A program made the translations under genes and the position numbers. A DNA stretch of 45,585 nucleotides from NCBI RefSeq assembly GCF_027924145.1, contig NZ_BRVP01000024.1, positions 1 through 45,585 on the forward strand, read 5' to 3'. A model generated the notes under the pieces. It did no database searches and was not told the origin of the DNA. It was given only the letters and a program-made list of their open reading frames with translations. Below, one piece after another: positions 18,144-26,805 of this stretch (the stretch's first letter is position 1; each line of letters begins with the position of its first letter). Source of the DNA: Neptunitalea chrysea. Its GTDB lineage: Bacteria; Bacteroidota; Bacteroidia; Flavobacteriales; Flavobacteriaceae.

Positions 18144-20255
18144 ATGACAAGTGCAGATACAAGAGCAGAGTTTTTTAAAACTAAAGTATTAGGACATCCG
18201 GCAGGTTTGTTTGTGTTGTTCTTTACAGAGATGTGGGAGCGTTTTTCGTTCTACGGAATGCGTGTTTTATTAGTAAACTTTTTAACCATGACCCTTATTG
18301 GGTTTAACCCTGGTTGGGAGTGGTCGCCAGAAAAGGCTGCAGCATTGTATGGTACGTATGCCATGCTATTGTATGTAACGCCTATTTTAGGTGGTATTAT
18401 TGCCGATAAGTATACAGGATACCGTATAGCGGTGGTTATTGGTGCTGCTATTATGACCTTGGGGCATGCTTCTATGGCATTAGATACCGAGGTTTCTTTA
18501 TACCTAGGACTCGCATTGTTGGTAATTGGTACAGGTTTCTTTAAACCAAATATTACGTCTATTATTTCTGAAATGTATAAAGATTTGCCAGAAAAGAAAG
18601 ATGGTGCGTACACCATTTTCTATATGGGGGTAAATGCAGGAGCGTTTTTTGGAATGATGCTTTGCGGATACCTTGCCGAAAGAATTGGTTGGTCTTGGGG
18701 ATTTGGTTTAGCCGGTATATTTATGTTATTGGGTACCTTACAGTTTTGGTTGGCAAAACCATTGTTTGGTAGTATAGGTGATAAACCAGGAGCCGAAGAA
18801 GAAAAAGAAGAAGAAATTGCACATGCAGCTGAATTAACGGAAAAGGAAAAAGAAATTGCAAAACCAAATCCGTTTACAAAATTAGATTATATCTTAATTG
18901 TTATAAGTGCTATTATTGGGGTATTGTATGCGTTTAACGATCCGCTTTCTGAAATTGGAGGGGTAGATCTCTTTTCGTTTGCCAAGATAGGCGATTTGGA
19001 AGGGCAGTATACCGTGGTATTAATAGGGCTATTGGTGTTCTTAATATTGGTTATTTCTAGAATAGTACGTTATGCACGCGTGGTTAGAGATCGTATGTTG
19101 GCGTTTATTGTTTTTGCATTCTTTACCGTATTCTTCTGGATGAGTTTTGAGCAAGGAGCTACTTCATTGGTATTATTTGCCCGTGATACGGTAGACCGTA
19201 CCCTTAGTGGTAATTCGGCTGTAATATTCAATATTGTAAATACCTTATTAACGGTAGTGCCTTTGGGTATTATTACCTATGTTTTGGTACGTTTATTTAA
19301 GCAAACACGCCATAAAATAGCTTCTTCTAATATCGTATTATCGTTGTGTTTTGCAGGTATTTGGGCTATTGTAATTTGGATGCTGAACAGAGACTTTAGT
19401 TCTACATCTTATGACGTTACCTATAAAGCTATTAAGGAGCAGGTGATGAATGATAAAGGGAAACCTGTTTTAGATGAAGAAAATAATCCTACATATAAGT
19501 TTATTCCAATAACCGAAGCAATGGAGGTTCCGGTAGATGCTATGGTGGTAGATAAAACTGCTGGTATTACCGAGTTAGATGCTTTAAACGTGGGAAGCGA
19601 AGTTTTAATTATTAATAAGGATAAAGATAAAGAAAACTTTGCGTATGTTGGAACAGAAGAAGTTGAAGGTTTCCGTGCGCATGGGGCAGAATTAAATAGA
19701 GACAACGGTTTAATTAAGGCTTCTGTAGCTCAGATTAATTCTAATGAGGTAGAAATTACCACATCTTGGTTTAGTATCTTAAACTCGTTCTTTATTATTG
19801 CGTTGGCTAGTATGTTCTCTAAATGGTGGGATAGTAAATACAATCCGTCTGCCGCTATGAAATATGCTTTAGGACTTATTATTATGGCCGTTGGGTTTGG
19901 TCTGTTAGCGTATGGTGCTAATGTAGAAGAAGGTGTTAAGGTAAGTATGGTTTGGTTAATTTTAGCATATCTATTCCATACCATGGGAGAACTTTGTTTA
20001 TCTCCGGTAGGGTTATCGTATGTAAGTAAGTTGGTACCGCCACGTATGATTGCTTTAATGTTTGGTATGTGGTACCTAGCTATTGCTATTGGTAATAAGT
20101 TTGCTGCGGTATTAGGTGGTAAAATTGAAAAAATTACAGAGGAGTATTCGTTATCGGTATTCTTTTTAATATTTACTATTGTACCTATTGCAGCCGGATT
20201 GTTAATAATGGCTTTAAATCCGGTACTTAAAAAATTAATGCATGGTGTAAGGTAA
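18144..20255 (+). CDS. POT-family peptide transporter with a periplasmic insert
   Basis: A 703-aa POT transporter with the ExxER signature TEMWERFSFYGMRVLL and a DKYTGYRIA loop. It is about 180 residues longer than its neighbour. The extra length is mainly a soluble insert at about residues 415-540 (from YDVTYKAIKEQ to EITTSWF) between late helices, plus a charged cytoplasmic linker near 215-245 (EEEKEEEIAHAAEL). Such inserts are known in Bacteroidota POT proteins; their role is unclear, and peptide capture near the outer face is possible. It is co-transcribed with the 519-aa POT gene and the thioredoxin-like gene. Confidence 0.93.
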   Translation: MTSADTRAEFFKTKVLGHPAGLFVLFFTEMWERFSFYGMRVLLVNFLTMTLIGFNPGWEWSPEKAAALYGTYAMLLYVTPILGGIIADKYTGYRIAVVIGAAIMTLGHASMALDTEVSLYLGLALLVIGTGFFKPNITSIISEMYKDLPEKKDGAYTIFYMGVNAGAFFGMMLCGYLAERIGWSWGFGLAGIFMLLGTLQFWLAKPLFGSIGDKPGAEEEKEEEIAHAAELTEKEKEIAKPNPFTKLDYILIVISAIIGVLYAFNDPLSEIGGVDLFSFAKIGDLEGQYTVVLIGLLVFLILVISRIVRYARVVRDRMLAFIVFAFFTVFFWMSFEQGATSLVLFARDTVDRTLSGNSAVIFNIVNTLLTVVPLGIITYVLVRLFKQTRHKIASSNIVLSLCFAGIWAIVIWMLNRDFSSTSYDVTYKAIKEQVMNDKGKPVLDEENNPTYKFIPITEAMEVPVDAMVVDKTAGITELDALNVGSEVLIINKDKDKENFAYVGTEEVEGFRAHGAELNRDNGLIKASVAQINSNEVEITTSWFSILNSFFIIALASMFSKWWDSKYNPSAAMKYALGLIIMAVGFGLLAYGANVEEGVKVSMVWLILAYLFHTMGELCLSPVGLSYVSKLVPPRMIALMFGMWYLAIAIGNKFAAVLGGKIEKITEEYSLSVFFLIFTIVPIAAGLLIMALNPVLKKLMHGVR

Positions 20256-20296
20256 TTGCCTTTATACCGTTTCTATTTACTATAAAACTCTTATTT

Positions 20297-20782
20297 ATGA
20301 AAAAATATCTGTTATTATTACTGTTTGTTGGAGCGGTTTCTCTAGGCCAAGCTCAGGATAATGAGCTTGTATGGCATACTAGTTTTGCTAAGGCTAAAGA
20401 AATATCGCAAAAGCAAAATAAGCCTATGTTGTTATTTTTTACAGGAAGCGATTGGTGTGGATGGTGTAAGAGATTGCAAAAGGAAGTATTTAAAAAAGAT
20501 GAGTTCGCAACTTGGGCTAAAAAGAATGTAGTGTTAGTTGAGTTAGATTTTCCTAGAACGAAACAACTTGACGATGCTACCAGAACTCAGAATTATTATT
20601 TAGCACAACGTTTTCAGGTACGTGGATACCCTACTATTTGGTTTACTAGTGTTAAAAACGAAACCGAAAATGGAAAAACGGAAGCTAAATTGGCAGCTTT
20701 AGGAAAAGTAGGATATCTTAGTGGAGGTGCTACCAAATGGATTGGAGAGGCTAACAAAATTTTAGCGAACGACAAAAAATAA
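20297..20782 (+). CDS. Secreted thioredoxin-like protein
   Basis: A 161-aa periplasmic protein: signal peptide (LLLLLFVGAVSLGQAQ), then a thioredoxin fold with redox motif CGWC (Cys54, Cys57) in GSDWCGWCKRL and the cis-Pro segment FQVRGYPTIWF. It resembles the thioredoxin_7/DUF255-type proteins of Bacteroidota that reduce or isomerise disulfides in the periplasm. It is the last gene of the peptide-uptake operon, 41 nt after the second POT gene and just before a strong terminator, so it probably helps keep the secreted peptidase or transporter insert correctly folded. Confidence 0.9.
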   Translation: MKKYLLLLLFVGAVSLGQAQDNELVWHTSFAKAKEISQKQNKPMLLFFTGSDWCGWCKRLQKEVFKKDEFATWAKKNVVLVELDFPRTKQLDDATRTQNYYLAQRFQVRGYPTIWFTSVKNETENGKTEAKLAALGKVGYLSGGATKWIGEANKILANDKK

Positions 20783-20810
20783 ATTTCCTATAAGTATAGG
20801 GATTAACAAA

Positions 20811-20853
20811 AGCAAAAAGCGGAATAAGGTACTCCTTATTCCGCTTTTTTGCT
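20811..20853. terminator. Strong bidirectional terminator
   Basis: AGCAAAAAGCGGAATAAGG (20811-20829) pairs with CCTTATTCCGCTTTTTTGCT (20834-20853) around a TACT loop, with A-runs and T-runs on both sides. It ends the peptide-uptake operon from the left and comEC from the right. Confidence 0.92.
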
Positions 20854-20958
20854 TTATACGGTTTTGTAATAGGTAATCTGAGCCAAAATTATATTTTTAT
20901 GATGGTGTACGGTAAAGCATATTTTTAATGATGTAAATACGAAAGAGATTAAAGTTGT

Positions 20959-22986
20959 TTAGGGGAGTATAAAGGCTCCTTCTTTGGTAGTGTCATAAAA
21001 CGGAATATGGTGCTTATTACATGCCGATTTCCATAGCGCAATTTCGTTGGGGTAATTAGATCCATCGGCTATTATAACCTTTGGTTGTAAGGTTTTAAAT
21101 ACCCTTTCAGGATTTATGGAGGGAGATTCGGTGAGTACCACATAATCAACTTTAGCAAGGGGTAGTTTATATGTAGCCTTTTTATCTATAACCAATATGC
21201 CAAACTGATTGTATTGGTAATAGTGCTGAGGTTTGTGCGGTACTACGGTTGTTTGTGTATGGGTGGTATAACTATCTAGTACATAGTTATGCGTACTTAG
21301 GCTATCGTTAGTAAATACATGTAATTGGGTGCCTTTTTGTATGCCTAAGAGGTGGCTGCCATAGTTGTTGAAAATAATTAGACTTTCGGTTTTGGTATTT
21401 TTTAAAAAGCGACCTCCTACATATAGTTGAACTAATGCAATACCAATAAGCGCTATGCGTAATACTTTGGCGTGTTTTTTTATAAGAGCATAGAAGCCTA
21501 TAAGTATAATAAGATAGATACTAATTAGCATAGGGGTATCAAAATATACATACGTTACTACACTGTGTTTTATGGTGCCTAGTTGGTTTATAAAGATATT
21601 CATGGTACGTATACCATATGCAAAAGGTTCTACGAAAACAGGCGATAGTATATTAAAATACGCAAGAGTAATAAGTATGAATCCGTACCCGAGTAATACA
21701 GGGAATAAGGGAACAATAACAAGATTTCCCACAAAAAACAATAAAGGGTATTGATGAAAGTAATACAAACTTACCGGAATAATAAACACCTGAGCCGAAA
21801 GCATTACGGTAAGACTGGTATAGAAGTAGTTCAGCAATTTGTTTTTCACTGTGATTAGATTGGCCAATTTAGGCTGAAGTACTACAATACCTATAACCGC
21901 CAAGTAGCTAAGTTGAAACCCAACAGTAAAAAGCGTATTGGGAGCTATTAATAAGAGTATAAAGGCAGCGCTAAAAATAATATGTAAGGAGTTTTGTGGT
22001 CGTTTTATATGCATGGCTATGGTAACCAAACTAAACATAAGAACTGCCCTAGTAACCGAAGCCGACAAACCAGTTATAAATGCAAAGAACCATAGTATAA
22101 CCAGTATGAGTACAGCACTTATATAGATGCCTGCTTTATAATTGCGTAAGGGTAAAAACAGGTAATATAAAAGCATGGCTAATAAACTAACATGTAAACC
22201 CGAAATAGCCAACAGGTGTATACTTCCAGCGTTTATATAATTTGTATAGAGTTCGGGAGACACTTCTTGTCGTTCTCCTAAAAAGAGGGCAGTGGTTACC
22301 GCTAGCTCCTGTTCTTTTAGTCCGTTGTGGTATAGGTTTTCTGTAATAGTATTTCTAATCTGCTGTGCTTGGTATCTTAAACCAGTAGCAGGAGTGTTAT
22401 TTATGCTATAATGTCCTTCTTTTAAATTAATCTGAGCATATACTTGCTTCTTTTGCATATAAGCGGCATAGTTAAACTGAAAAGGATTAAGAGGCGCTTT
22501 AATGGTATTGAGGGTGGTGTAGCACCATAGTTGTTTACCAGTAAGGTTATTTGCAGAGGCACCTACTTTTTTATAGATAAGCACCGTACCCATGGTTTGG
22601 GTAGTGTCTATTTGTTGTACGGTACCTAAATAACTTTGATAGGAGGGAGTAGTTTTTAAATTTTCGGTTAGCGTAATTAGTATCTTTTGTGGGGTGTGGT
22701 AAGCCTCTTTATAGTGGGTGTAATGACTAGCATATAAGGTGTCTTGATGGGCTAAATAGGCATACCATCCTAACAAGAAAGTAGCCAAATAACAGCCAAT
22801 AGCAAAGTAAGGTTGTTGCGTAAAATGGTGTTTCGTTTTTTTATATAAAACCCATGTGGCTATTAATACAACAAGTAAGGCAGTAGCAATATAAGTGATA
22901 GGAGCAGGGCAAAAATAACCACAGCAGATTCCTAAAATAAGCAGCAAGCAGAGTTTGCTAAGTGTAAAATGAAAGGTAGCGTTCAC
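20959..22986 (-). CDS. comEC: ComEC/Rec2-family DNA-uptake channel
   Basis: A 675-aa polytopic protein. An N-terminal membrane pair and DUF4131-like region lie at about residues 10-200. The competence-domain hallmark HLLAISGLHVSLLAMLL follows near residue 255, then about eight more helices. The C-terminal part (about 530-675) corresponds to the metallo-beta-lactamase-like domain but lacks a visible HxHxDH metal motif, as in many Bacteroidota homologues. ComEC carries single-stranded DNA across the inner membrane during natural transformation. Its presence means that homologous or illegitimate uptake of foreign DNA is possible in this host, which bears on the island at 26.5-34 kb. Confidence 0.92.
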   Translation of the reverse strand: MNATFHFTLSKLCLLLILGICCGYFCPAPITYIATALLVVLIATWVLYKKTKHHFTQQPYFAIGCYLATFLLGWYAYLAHQDTLYASHYTHYKEAYHTPQKILITLTENLKTTPSYQSYLGTVQQIDTTQTMGTVLIYKKVGASANNLTGKQLWCYTTLNTIKAPLNPFQFNYAAYMQKKQVYAQINLKEGHYSINNTPATGLRYQAQQIRNTITENLYHNGLKEQELAVTTALFLGERQEVSPELYTNYINAGSIHLLAISGLHVSLLAMLLYYLFLPLRNYKAGIYISAVLILVILWFFAFITGLSASVTRAVLMFSLVTIAMHIKRPQNSLHIIFSAAFILLLIAPNTLFTVGFQLSYLAVIGIVVLQPKLANLITVKNKLLNYFYTSLTVMLSAQVFIIPVSLYYFHQYPLLFFVGNLVIVPLFPVLLGYGFILITLAYFNILSPVFVEPFAYGIRTMNIFINQLGTIKHSVVTYVYFDTPMLISIYLIILIGFYALIKKHAKVLRIALIGIALVQLYVGGRFLKNTKTESLIIFNNYGSHLLGIQKGTQLHVFTNDSLSTHNYVLDSYTTHTQTTVVPHKPQHYYQYNQFGILVIDKKATYKLPLAKVDYVVLTESPSINPERVFKTLQPKVIIADGSNYPNEIALWKSACNKHHIPFYDTTKEGAFILP

Positions 22987-23040
22987 AAAAGCAATCTACC
23001 GCCGTTGTTTTGGTTAACCCAACGGAAAACCGTAGCTAAA

Positions 23041-23589
23041 CTAATCTTCTACAAAAACTTTTTCAGTAACCAATTGGTGAGTAGTATAGTCGTTCCCATA
23101 AAAAATGGCATGTTTGGCTTTAGCACCTATACCTGTACTTTTTAGTTCTATAAATATGTGGGTTAAGTACATCTTTTTGTTGTTGATTGTTGCGTATACC
23201 TGCGCTTTACCATCTACCATAGTTAAATGAAAAGTAAGCTTTTTAGAAGCTGCTAAATGCATTTTAAATTTATTAGGCGAAACATAGGTAGCTACCATTC
23301 CGTAGGCCAAGCGTTGTTGTATGGCACTTAACGATTTTCTAATTCCGCCTTCTGTGTAGACTACCCTATAAGCCTCTACCGGATCTTCTGCATCTATATT
23401 TCCATTTGTAATGTTAGCGTTATAGACATAAGTGTTATGATTGTTGCTGTGCTGAATGTAAAACAAATGGTGCGCCTCTTTCTTGGGTACCGGATACCCT
23501 TTCTGAGCTATGGTTATAGAACTAACCAATAGTAAAAACAGGGTAAACAGGGCTTTTAATTTGTTTGTGTGCAAGGTAGTTGTAAACAT
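23041..23589 (-). CDS. Secreted DUF4833-like protein
   Basis: A 182-aa protein with a signal peptide (ALFTLFLLLVSSITIAQ, cut near residue 29). The mature domain has LFYIQHSNNHNTYVYNANI, DPVEAYRVVYTEGGIRKSLSAIQQRLAYG and a beta-rich tail. This matches my memory of the DUF4833 family in Bacteroidota; its function is unknown. It lies upstream of comEC on the same strand with a 54-nt gap, so the two may be co-transcribed. Confidence 0.72.
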   Translation of the reverse strand: MFTTTLHTNKLKALFTLFLLLVSSITIAQKGYPVPKKEAHHLFYIQHSNNHNTYVYNANITNGNIDAEDPVEAYRVVYTEGGIRKSLSAIQQRLAYGMVATYVSPNKFKMHLAASKKLTFHLTMVDGKAQVYATINNKKMYLTHIFIELKSTGIGAKAKHAIFYGNDYTTHQLVTEKVFVED

Positions 23590-23919
23590 AACTAGATTTT
23601 AACAGTAGAAAGGTAACCATTTTATGTATAAAAGCGACTTTTATTGAGAGGTTAATGGTGCTAAATTTATATTTTGTTAACTAGGTATAGGTGTAATGAT
23701 TTTATTTTGAAATAATTATATTTTTTAAATTGAAAATTACTTTTGAATTGTAAGCAGACGTTTATTTTAGTACCTAAAGTTTAAAAATACCTATAAATAC
23801 TTATTTTATATTTCGGGCGGATACATTACTTTTGGCCTATATATAATACTGTTATATGCATTAATATCCCCCCTACAAGCAGTACTATAAAGCATTAAGT
23901 TAAATAAATAGAGAATATA
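23590..23919. other. Intergenic, divergent promoters
   Basis: No gene seen. This is an AT-rich 330-bp space between a leftward and a rightward gene. TACTTTTG near 23828 fits the TAnnTTTG -7 consensus, but without a clear TTG box upstream. Confidence 0.5.
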
Positions 23920-24285
23920 ATGGATACAACATTACTTGTTATTTTAGGACTTACTGGTTTAGTAGCGGTGCTATTTGCTGGTATAAAGTTGCTTATTCTA
24001 GTAACGGATAAGGTAACCAACAAATTGGCTAAGGAGTATTGTGAAGATCACGGTTATAAGTTTGTGAGATTAGCAGTGTCTCCAGAAGAGTATGTATTGC
24101 ACTTTAAAGCACATAAACAATTATTTATGGTTGGGTTTAATGTGGATAAAGGCAAACGCATTAGATGGATACAAACAACCCCTGAAAAAGAGGTTAGAGA
24201 GTTTCTTGAAAACTATAGAGAAACAAAGGTACGTCGCGGTTTAAACGTACATGCACCGAATCCTATTTTAAAGAAAATAGGATAG
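23920..24285 (+). CDS. Small membrane-anchored protein, paralogue 1
   Basis: A 121-aa protein of unknown function. One N-terminal transmembrane helix (LLVILGLTGLVAVLFAGIKLLIL) is followed by a cytoplasmic alpha/beta domain of about 75 residues (LAKEYCEDHGYKFVRLAVSPEEYVLHFK, then IRWIQTTPEKEVREF) with a basic C-terminus. The 118-aa protein encoded 169 nt downstream has the same layout and shared motifs (GIKLL, KEY, HG-x-F, P-x-x-Y-x-L), so the two are tandem duplicates. No pathway can be inferred from the neighbours. Confidence 0.8.
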   Translation: MDTTLLVILGLTGLVAVLFAGIKLLILVTDKVTNKLAKEYCEDHGYKFVRLAVSPEEYVLHFKAHKQLFMVGFNVDKGKRIRWIQTTPEKEVREFLENYRETKVRRGLNVHAPNPILKKIG

Positions 24286-24454
24286 TTTTGATGTAAGGTA
24301 TAAAGCAAAATAGAGTTTATTTGTTACAGGGTATAAATTATTTTGTTATATTTATATGCTTATGTAAGCACTACTGTTAGAGAACACCCCCGCTTTTAGA
24401 AGTTGTTGTAGCGGTTATATAAGCAAAGAAATTTGGGATATATAACGAGTTGTT

Positions 24455-24811
24455 ATGACTATATTAGCAATAGCAGTATATCTTTTATTAGGACTTTTTG
24501 GTTTGGTACTAATAGTAATGGTGGGGATTAAGTTGTTGGTGCATCTGTTAGACAAAAGGGCCATTGGTATGGTAAAGGAATATAGCGAAATACATGGTTT
24601 TGTTTTTGAAAAAGTATTGGTGTATCCCAATCATTACATGCTGTTTGTTAGTAAAAATATGGTAACATATACGGCTTGTTTTACCATTGGTGATGTAGAA
24701 AACATTATTTGGAATGGTGCTTCTCCGGTAGATCAGTTACGTAAAAAAGAAGAGGTAGATTCTAAAAACTTAACAACTACCAACGTAAAAAAACGCATGT
24801 CTGCTGTTTAA
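24455..24811 (+). CDS. Small membrane-anchored protein, paralogue 2
   Basis: A 118-aa protein of unknown function: an N-terminal transmembrane helix (LLLGLFGLVLIVMVGIKLLVHLL), then a domain with MVKEYSEIHGFVFEKVLVYPNHYMLFV and VENIIWNGASP. It is a diverged copy of the 121-aa protein encoded just upstream, in the same order of elements, but with a Lys/Thr-rich tail. The tandem arrangement and conserved HG-F pattern argue that both are real genes. Confidence 0.8.
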   Translation: MTILAIAVYLLLGLFGLVLIVMVGIKLLVHLLDKRAIGMVKEYSEIHGFVFEKVLVYPNHYMLFVSKNMVTYTACFTIGDVENIIWNGASPVDQLRKKEEVDSKNLTTTNVKKRMSAV

Positions 24812-24932
24812 TTTTCGTATAGTTACCCTCATTTTACAAACAAAAAGACTGCCTTTTTTAGACAGCCTTATTTGTGATTAATACTATGAGATCTCATAAC
24901 TTCATTCTAATTAAAATCAAATACAATACAAT

Positions 24933-25295
24933 TTATCTTCTTACGGCAGCAGTTCTTCTGGTGGTTGGTTGTTTTTGTTCCGGACATCTAGGGTGTACAT
25001 TATTACCACTATTACCACCTTTTATGGTTTTTGGTGCATGTTGGTGTTGAGGTTGGTGTAGTCCGTTGCCTCCTCTATGCTCCTGAGGTTGTTGCGCTTG
25101 CTGGTGGTTACCTTGTACCTGACTGTGTTCTTGTGGGTGTCCGTTGTGGTTTTGTTGGTATGTGTACACCTGCGTTGGCTGATGGTTGTATCCATCATTA
25201 TTTTGCTGTTGATATTGTCCCTGTTGCGGGTTTTGTTGCGCCATAGCTACTCCCATCCCGGCGAAAGCTACTAACATAAATAACATCTTTTTCAT
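24933..25295 (-). CDS. Small secreted Gln/His-rich protein
   Basis: A 120-aa predicted secreted protein: signal peptide MKKMLFMLVAFAGMGVAMAQ, then a low-complexity mature chain rich in Gln, His, Asn and Gly (QQGQYQQQNNDGYNHQP, HNGHPQEHSQVQ) and a basic C-terminus (PTTRRTAAVRR). No domain is recognised; metal binding through His-rich stretches is possible. A good sigma-54-type promoter lies 36-51 nt upstream of its ATG. Codons 1-62 and the promoter occur again at 33965-34203, where the gene is truncated. In the inferred ancestral order this gene sat directly downstream of cas13b on the same strand. Confidence 0.75.
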   Translation of the reverse strand: MKKMLFMLVAFAGMGVAMAQQNPQQGQYQQQNNDGYNHQPTQVYTYQQNHNGHPQEHSQVQGNHQQAQQPQEHRGGNGLHQPQHQHAPKTIKGGNSGNNVHPRCPEQKQPTTRRTAAVRR

Positions 25296-25330
25296 ATACT
25301 TTAGTTTTAAGTTTTATACACCCCATAAAA

Positions 25331-25346
25331 TTCAACAACCGTGCCA
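25331..25346 (-). promoter_or_regulatory. Sigma-54-like (-24/-12) promoter
   Basis: On the minus strand TTTGGCACGGTTGTTGAA carries TGGCACG, four bases, then TTGA. The consensus is TGGCACG-N4-TTGC[AT], so only one core base differs. Transcription would start near 25320, giving a leader of about 25 nt before the ATG of the Gln/His-rich secreted protein at 25295. It implies dependence on RpoN and an enhancer-binding activator. Confidence 0.7.
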
Positions 25347-25498
25347 AAGAAATGATATTTTGTTTAACTAGTTGTTTAACAGTGTTTTGAATGGTGTTTT
25401 TTAACGTGAAATTAGAGGGGGAAAAGCAAAAAGTTAATGAGGGTACCCCAAAAGTTAGTAGATAAAATAACTAATTTATAGGCAGTTTTTTAAGTTGA

Positions 25499-26498
25499 TT
25501 ACTCTAGCTTAGAAGTTACCGTCTCTTTTATTTCTTTAATGCTTTGTTTAAGGAAAGAAAGAATTACAGCACTAGGGGATGGTAAATTAAGCTCCGTTAA
25601 ATGCATTTGTATTAAATGATAGAACTCTTTTTTAGGGAGTTGATTGTGTGCAAACTTGTTCCGAATGAGTACTATTAAAAACATTTTCTGGACAAGAGTT
25701 GATTTACTTTCGACTTCTGAAACGCTCATGTTGTTGATTGAGTATTCTCCAAGGCTATCCAACCAAGTAATTTCATCGTAGTTAGCAAGCTGATATTTTT
25801 TTAAAATACCTTGAGACAAATATTTTTTGAAATTAGGGTTGCCATCCTGTTCTAATTCGGTGGGGTGGTTTGTACCGTTAAATCCCCACTTTTGTAAAAT
25901 CCATTGTTCAAACTCTTGAATTTCTTTAAATAATATATTCCTGCGGATTACCTCATACGAGTAGTCTTTTATTTCCAGCTCTTCTTCTAGTGCTATCTTT
26001 TCCCAAGTTTTAGAGGTGTCATAAGACAATAGTGTTTGTACTTTTTCGTCTTGCAGATACCTTTTAAATTTTCCCAGTTCTTTAATCTTAACCGCAGGTT
26101 CTTTTATTTGTCCATGTTCATACGGAACCGTCATGTTCCACACAAAATTAGACTTTACAATATTGTCGCTTTTGTCGCCATCTTCGCGCTTGCTTTGTTT
26201 TCTGGCTTTCTTTTCTTCGGCTAAACGTTCTTCTTGTGTTAAGTACAATTGCTCTAGCGTTATATTGGCAGCAGACCTAAAACTTTTTTCAAATAGCGCA
26301 TTGGCTACCATAAGTAAAAAGACATCTTGTATTTGTGTTTTTTTAATTTTAAGGTCTTGCTTTTGCTTGAAAGACTTACAATTGGGGTTGTCTTGGGTTA
26401 GAGAAACATCTTGGTAATCTCTTGGGTAGCTATAAAACCGTTGGTAATTGGTGTGTTGGTAAAAATGGCTGTACCAGTTGGCATACTGCTCTGGGTTA
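25499..26498 (-). pseudogene. Truncated second copy of cas13b (C-terminal third)
   Basis: This holds the last 332 codons of cas13b (residues 824-1155), identical in translation to the full gene at 34356-37823. It keeps the second HEPN domain with RNKFAH. At 26498 the match ends, and the frame runs into a TGA a few bases into the island. The first possible internal ATG start is at 26311, leaving a 270-aa open frame that still has HEPN2 but no HEPN1, Helical or Lid regions and therefore no crRNA-guided activity by known models. It is best treated as a duplication by-product. Whether it is transcribed is unknown. Confidence 0.93.
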
Positions 26499-26805
26499 AT
26501 TATTCAAATTTTTATGTTTTATTTGTAATACTAAAGCTTTTATCATAGGAGCTTTTAGCTGAACAAATTGAAACATGTTTATAAGTTCGGTCTTTTGAAA
26601 ATTAGGAAGTCATATTCAAAAGAAGCTTACGGAGTGAGTAATCGAAATTTAAAGCTAACTTCCGTTGTAACAAATATGTCTACTCAGTATAAATTGTGTT
26701 TTGTCCCCAAAATGCAGTATCAAATTATGATTTGATTTTAGTTATTAATTCTTTTTAGGAAGGCCTTGATGCTTTCGTATTCTAATAACTTTTATCACAT
26801 CCATA

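Larger units (their letters stand above)
25108..26498. repeat. 1.39-kb direct repeat, left copy
   Basis: 25108-26498 matches 33965-35355 at a constant offset of 8857 bp; the encoded proteins are identical and I found no mismatch by eye. It covers the first 62 codons of the Gln/His-rich protein gene, its sigma-54-like promoter, the intergenic region and the last 1.0 kb of cas13b. At the left boundary (25107/25108) sequence continues naturally into the rest of the small gene. At the right boundary (26498/26499) cas13b breaks off into island DNA. Both ends of the repeat carry TTA. Confidence 0.95.

Noticed and set aside
24841-24880. AAAAAGACTGCC...AGACAGCC looked like a terminator
   Set aside because: The two halves are not complementary, so no real stem forms.
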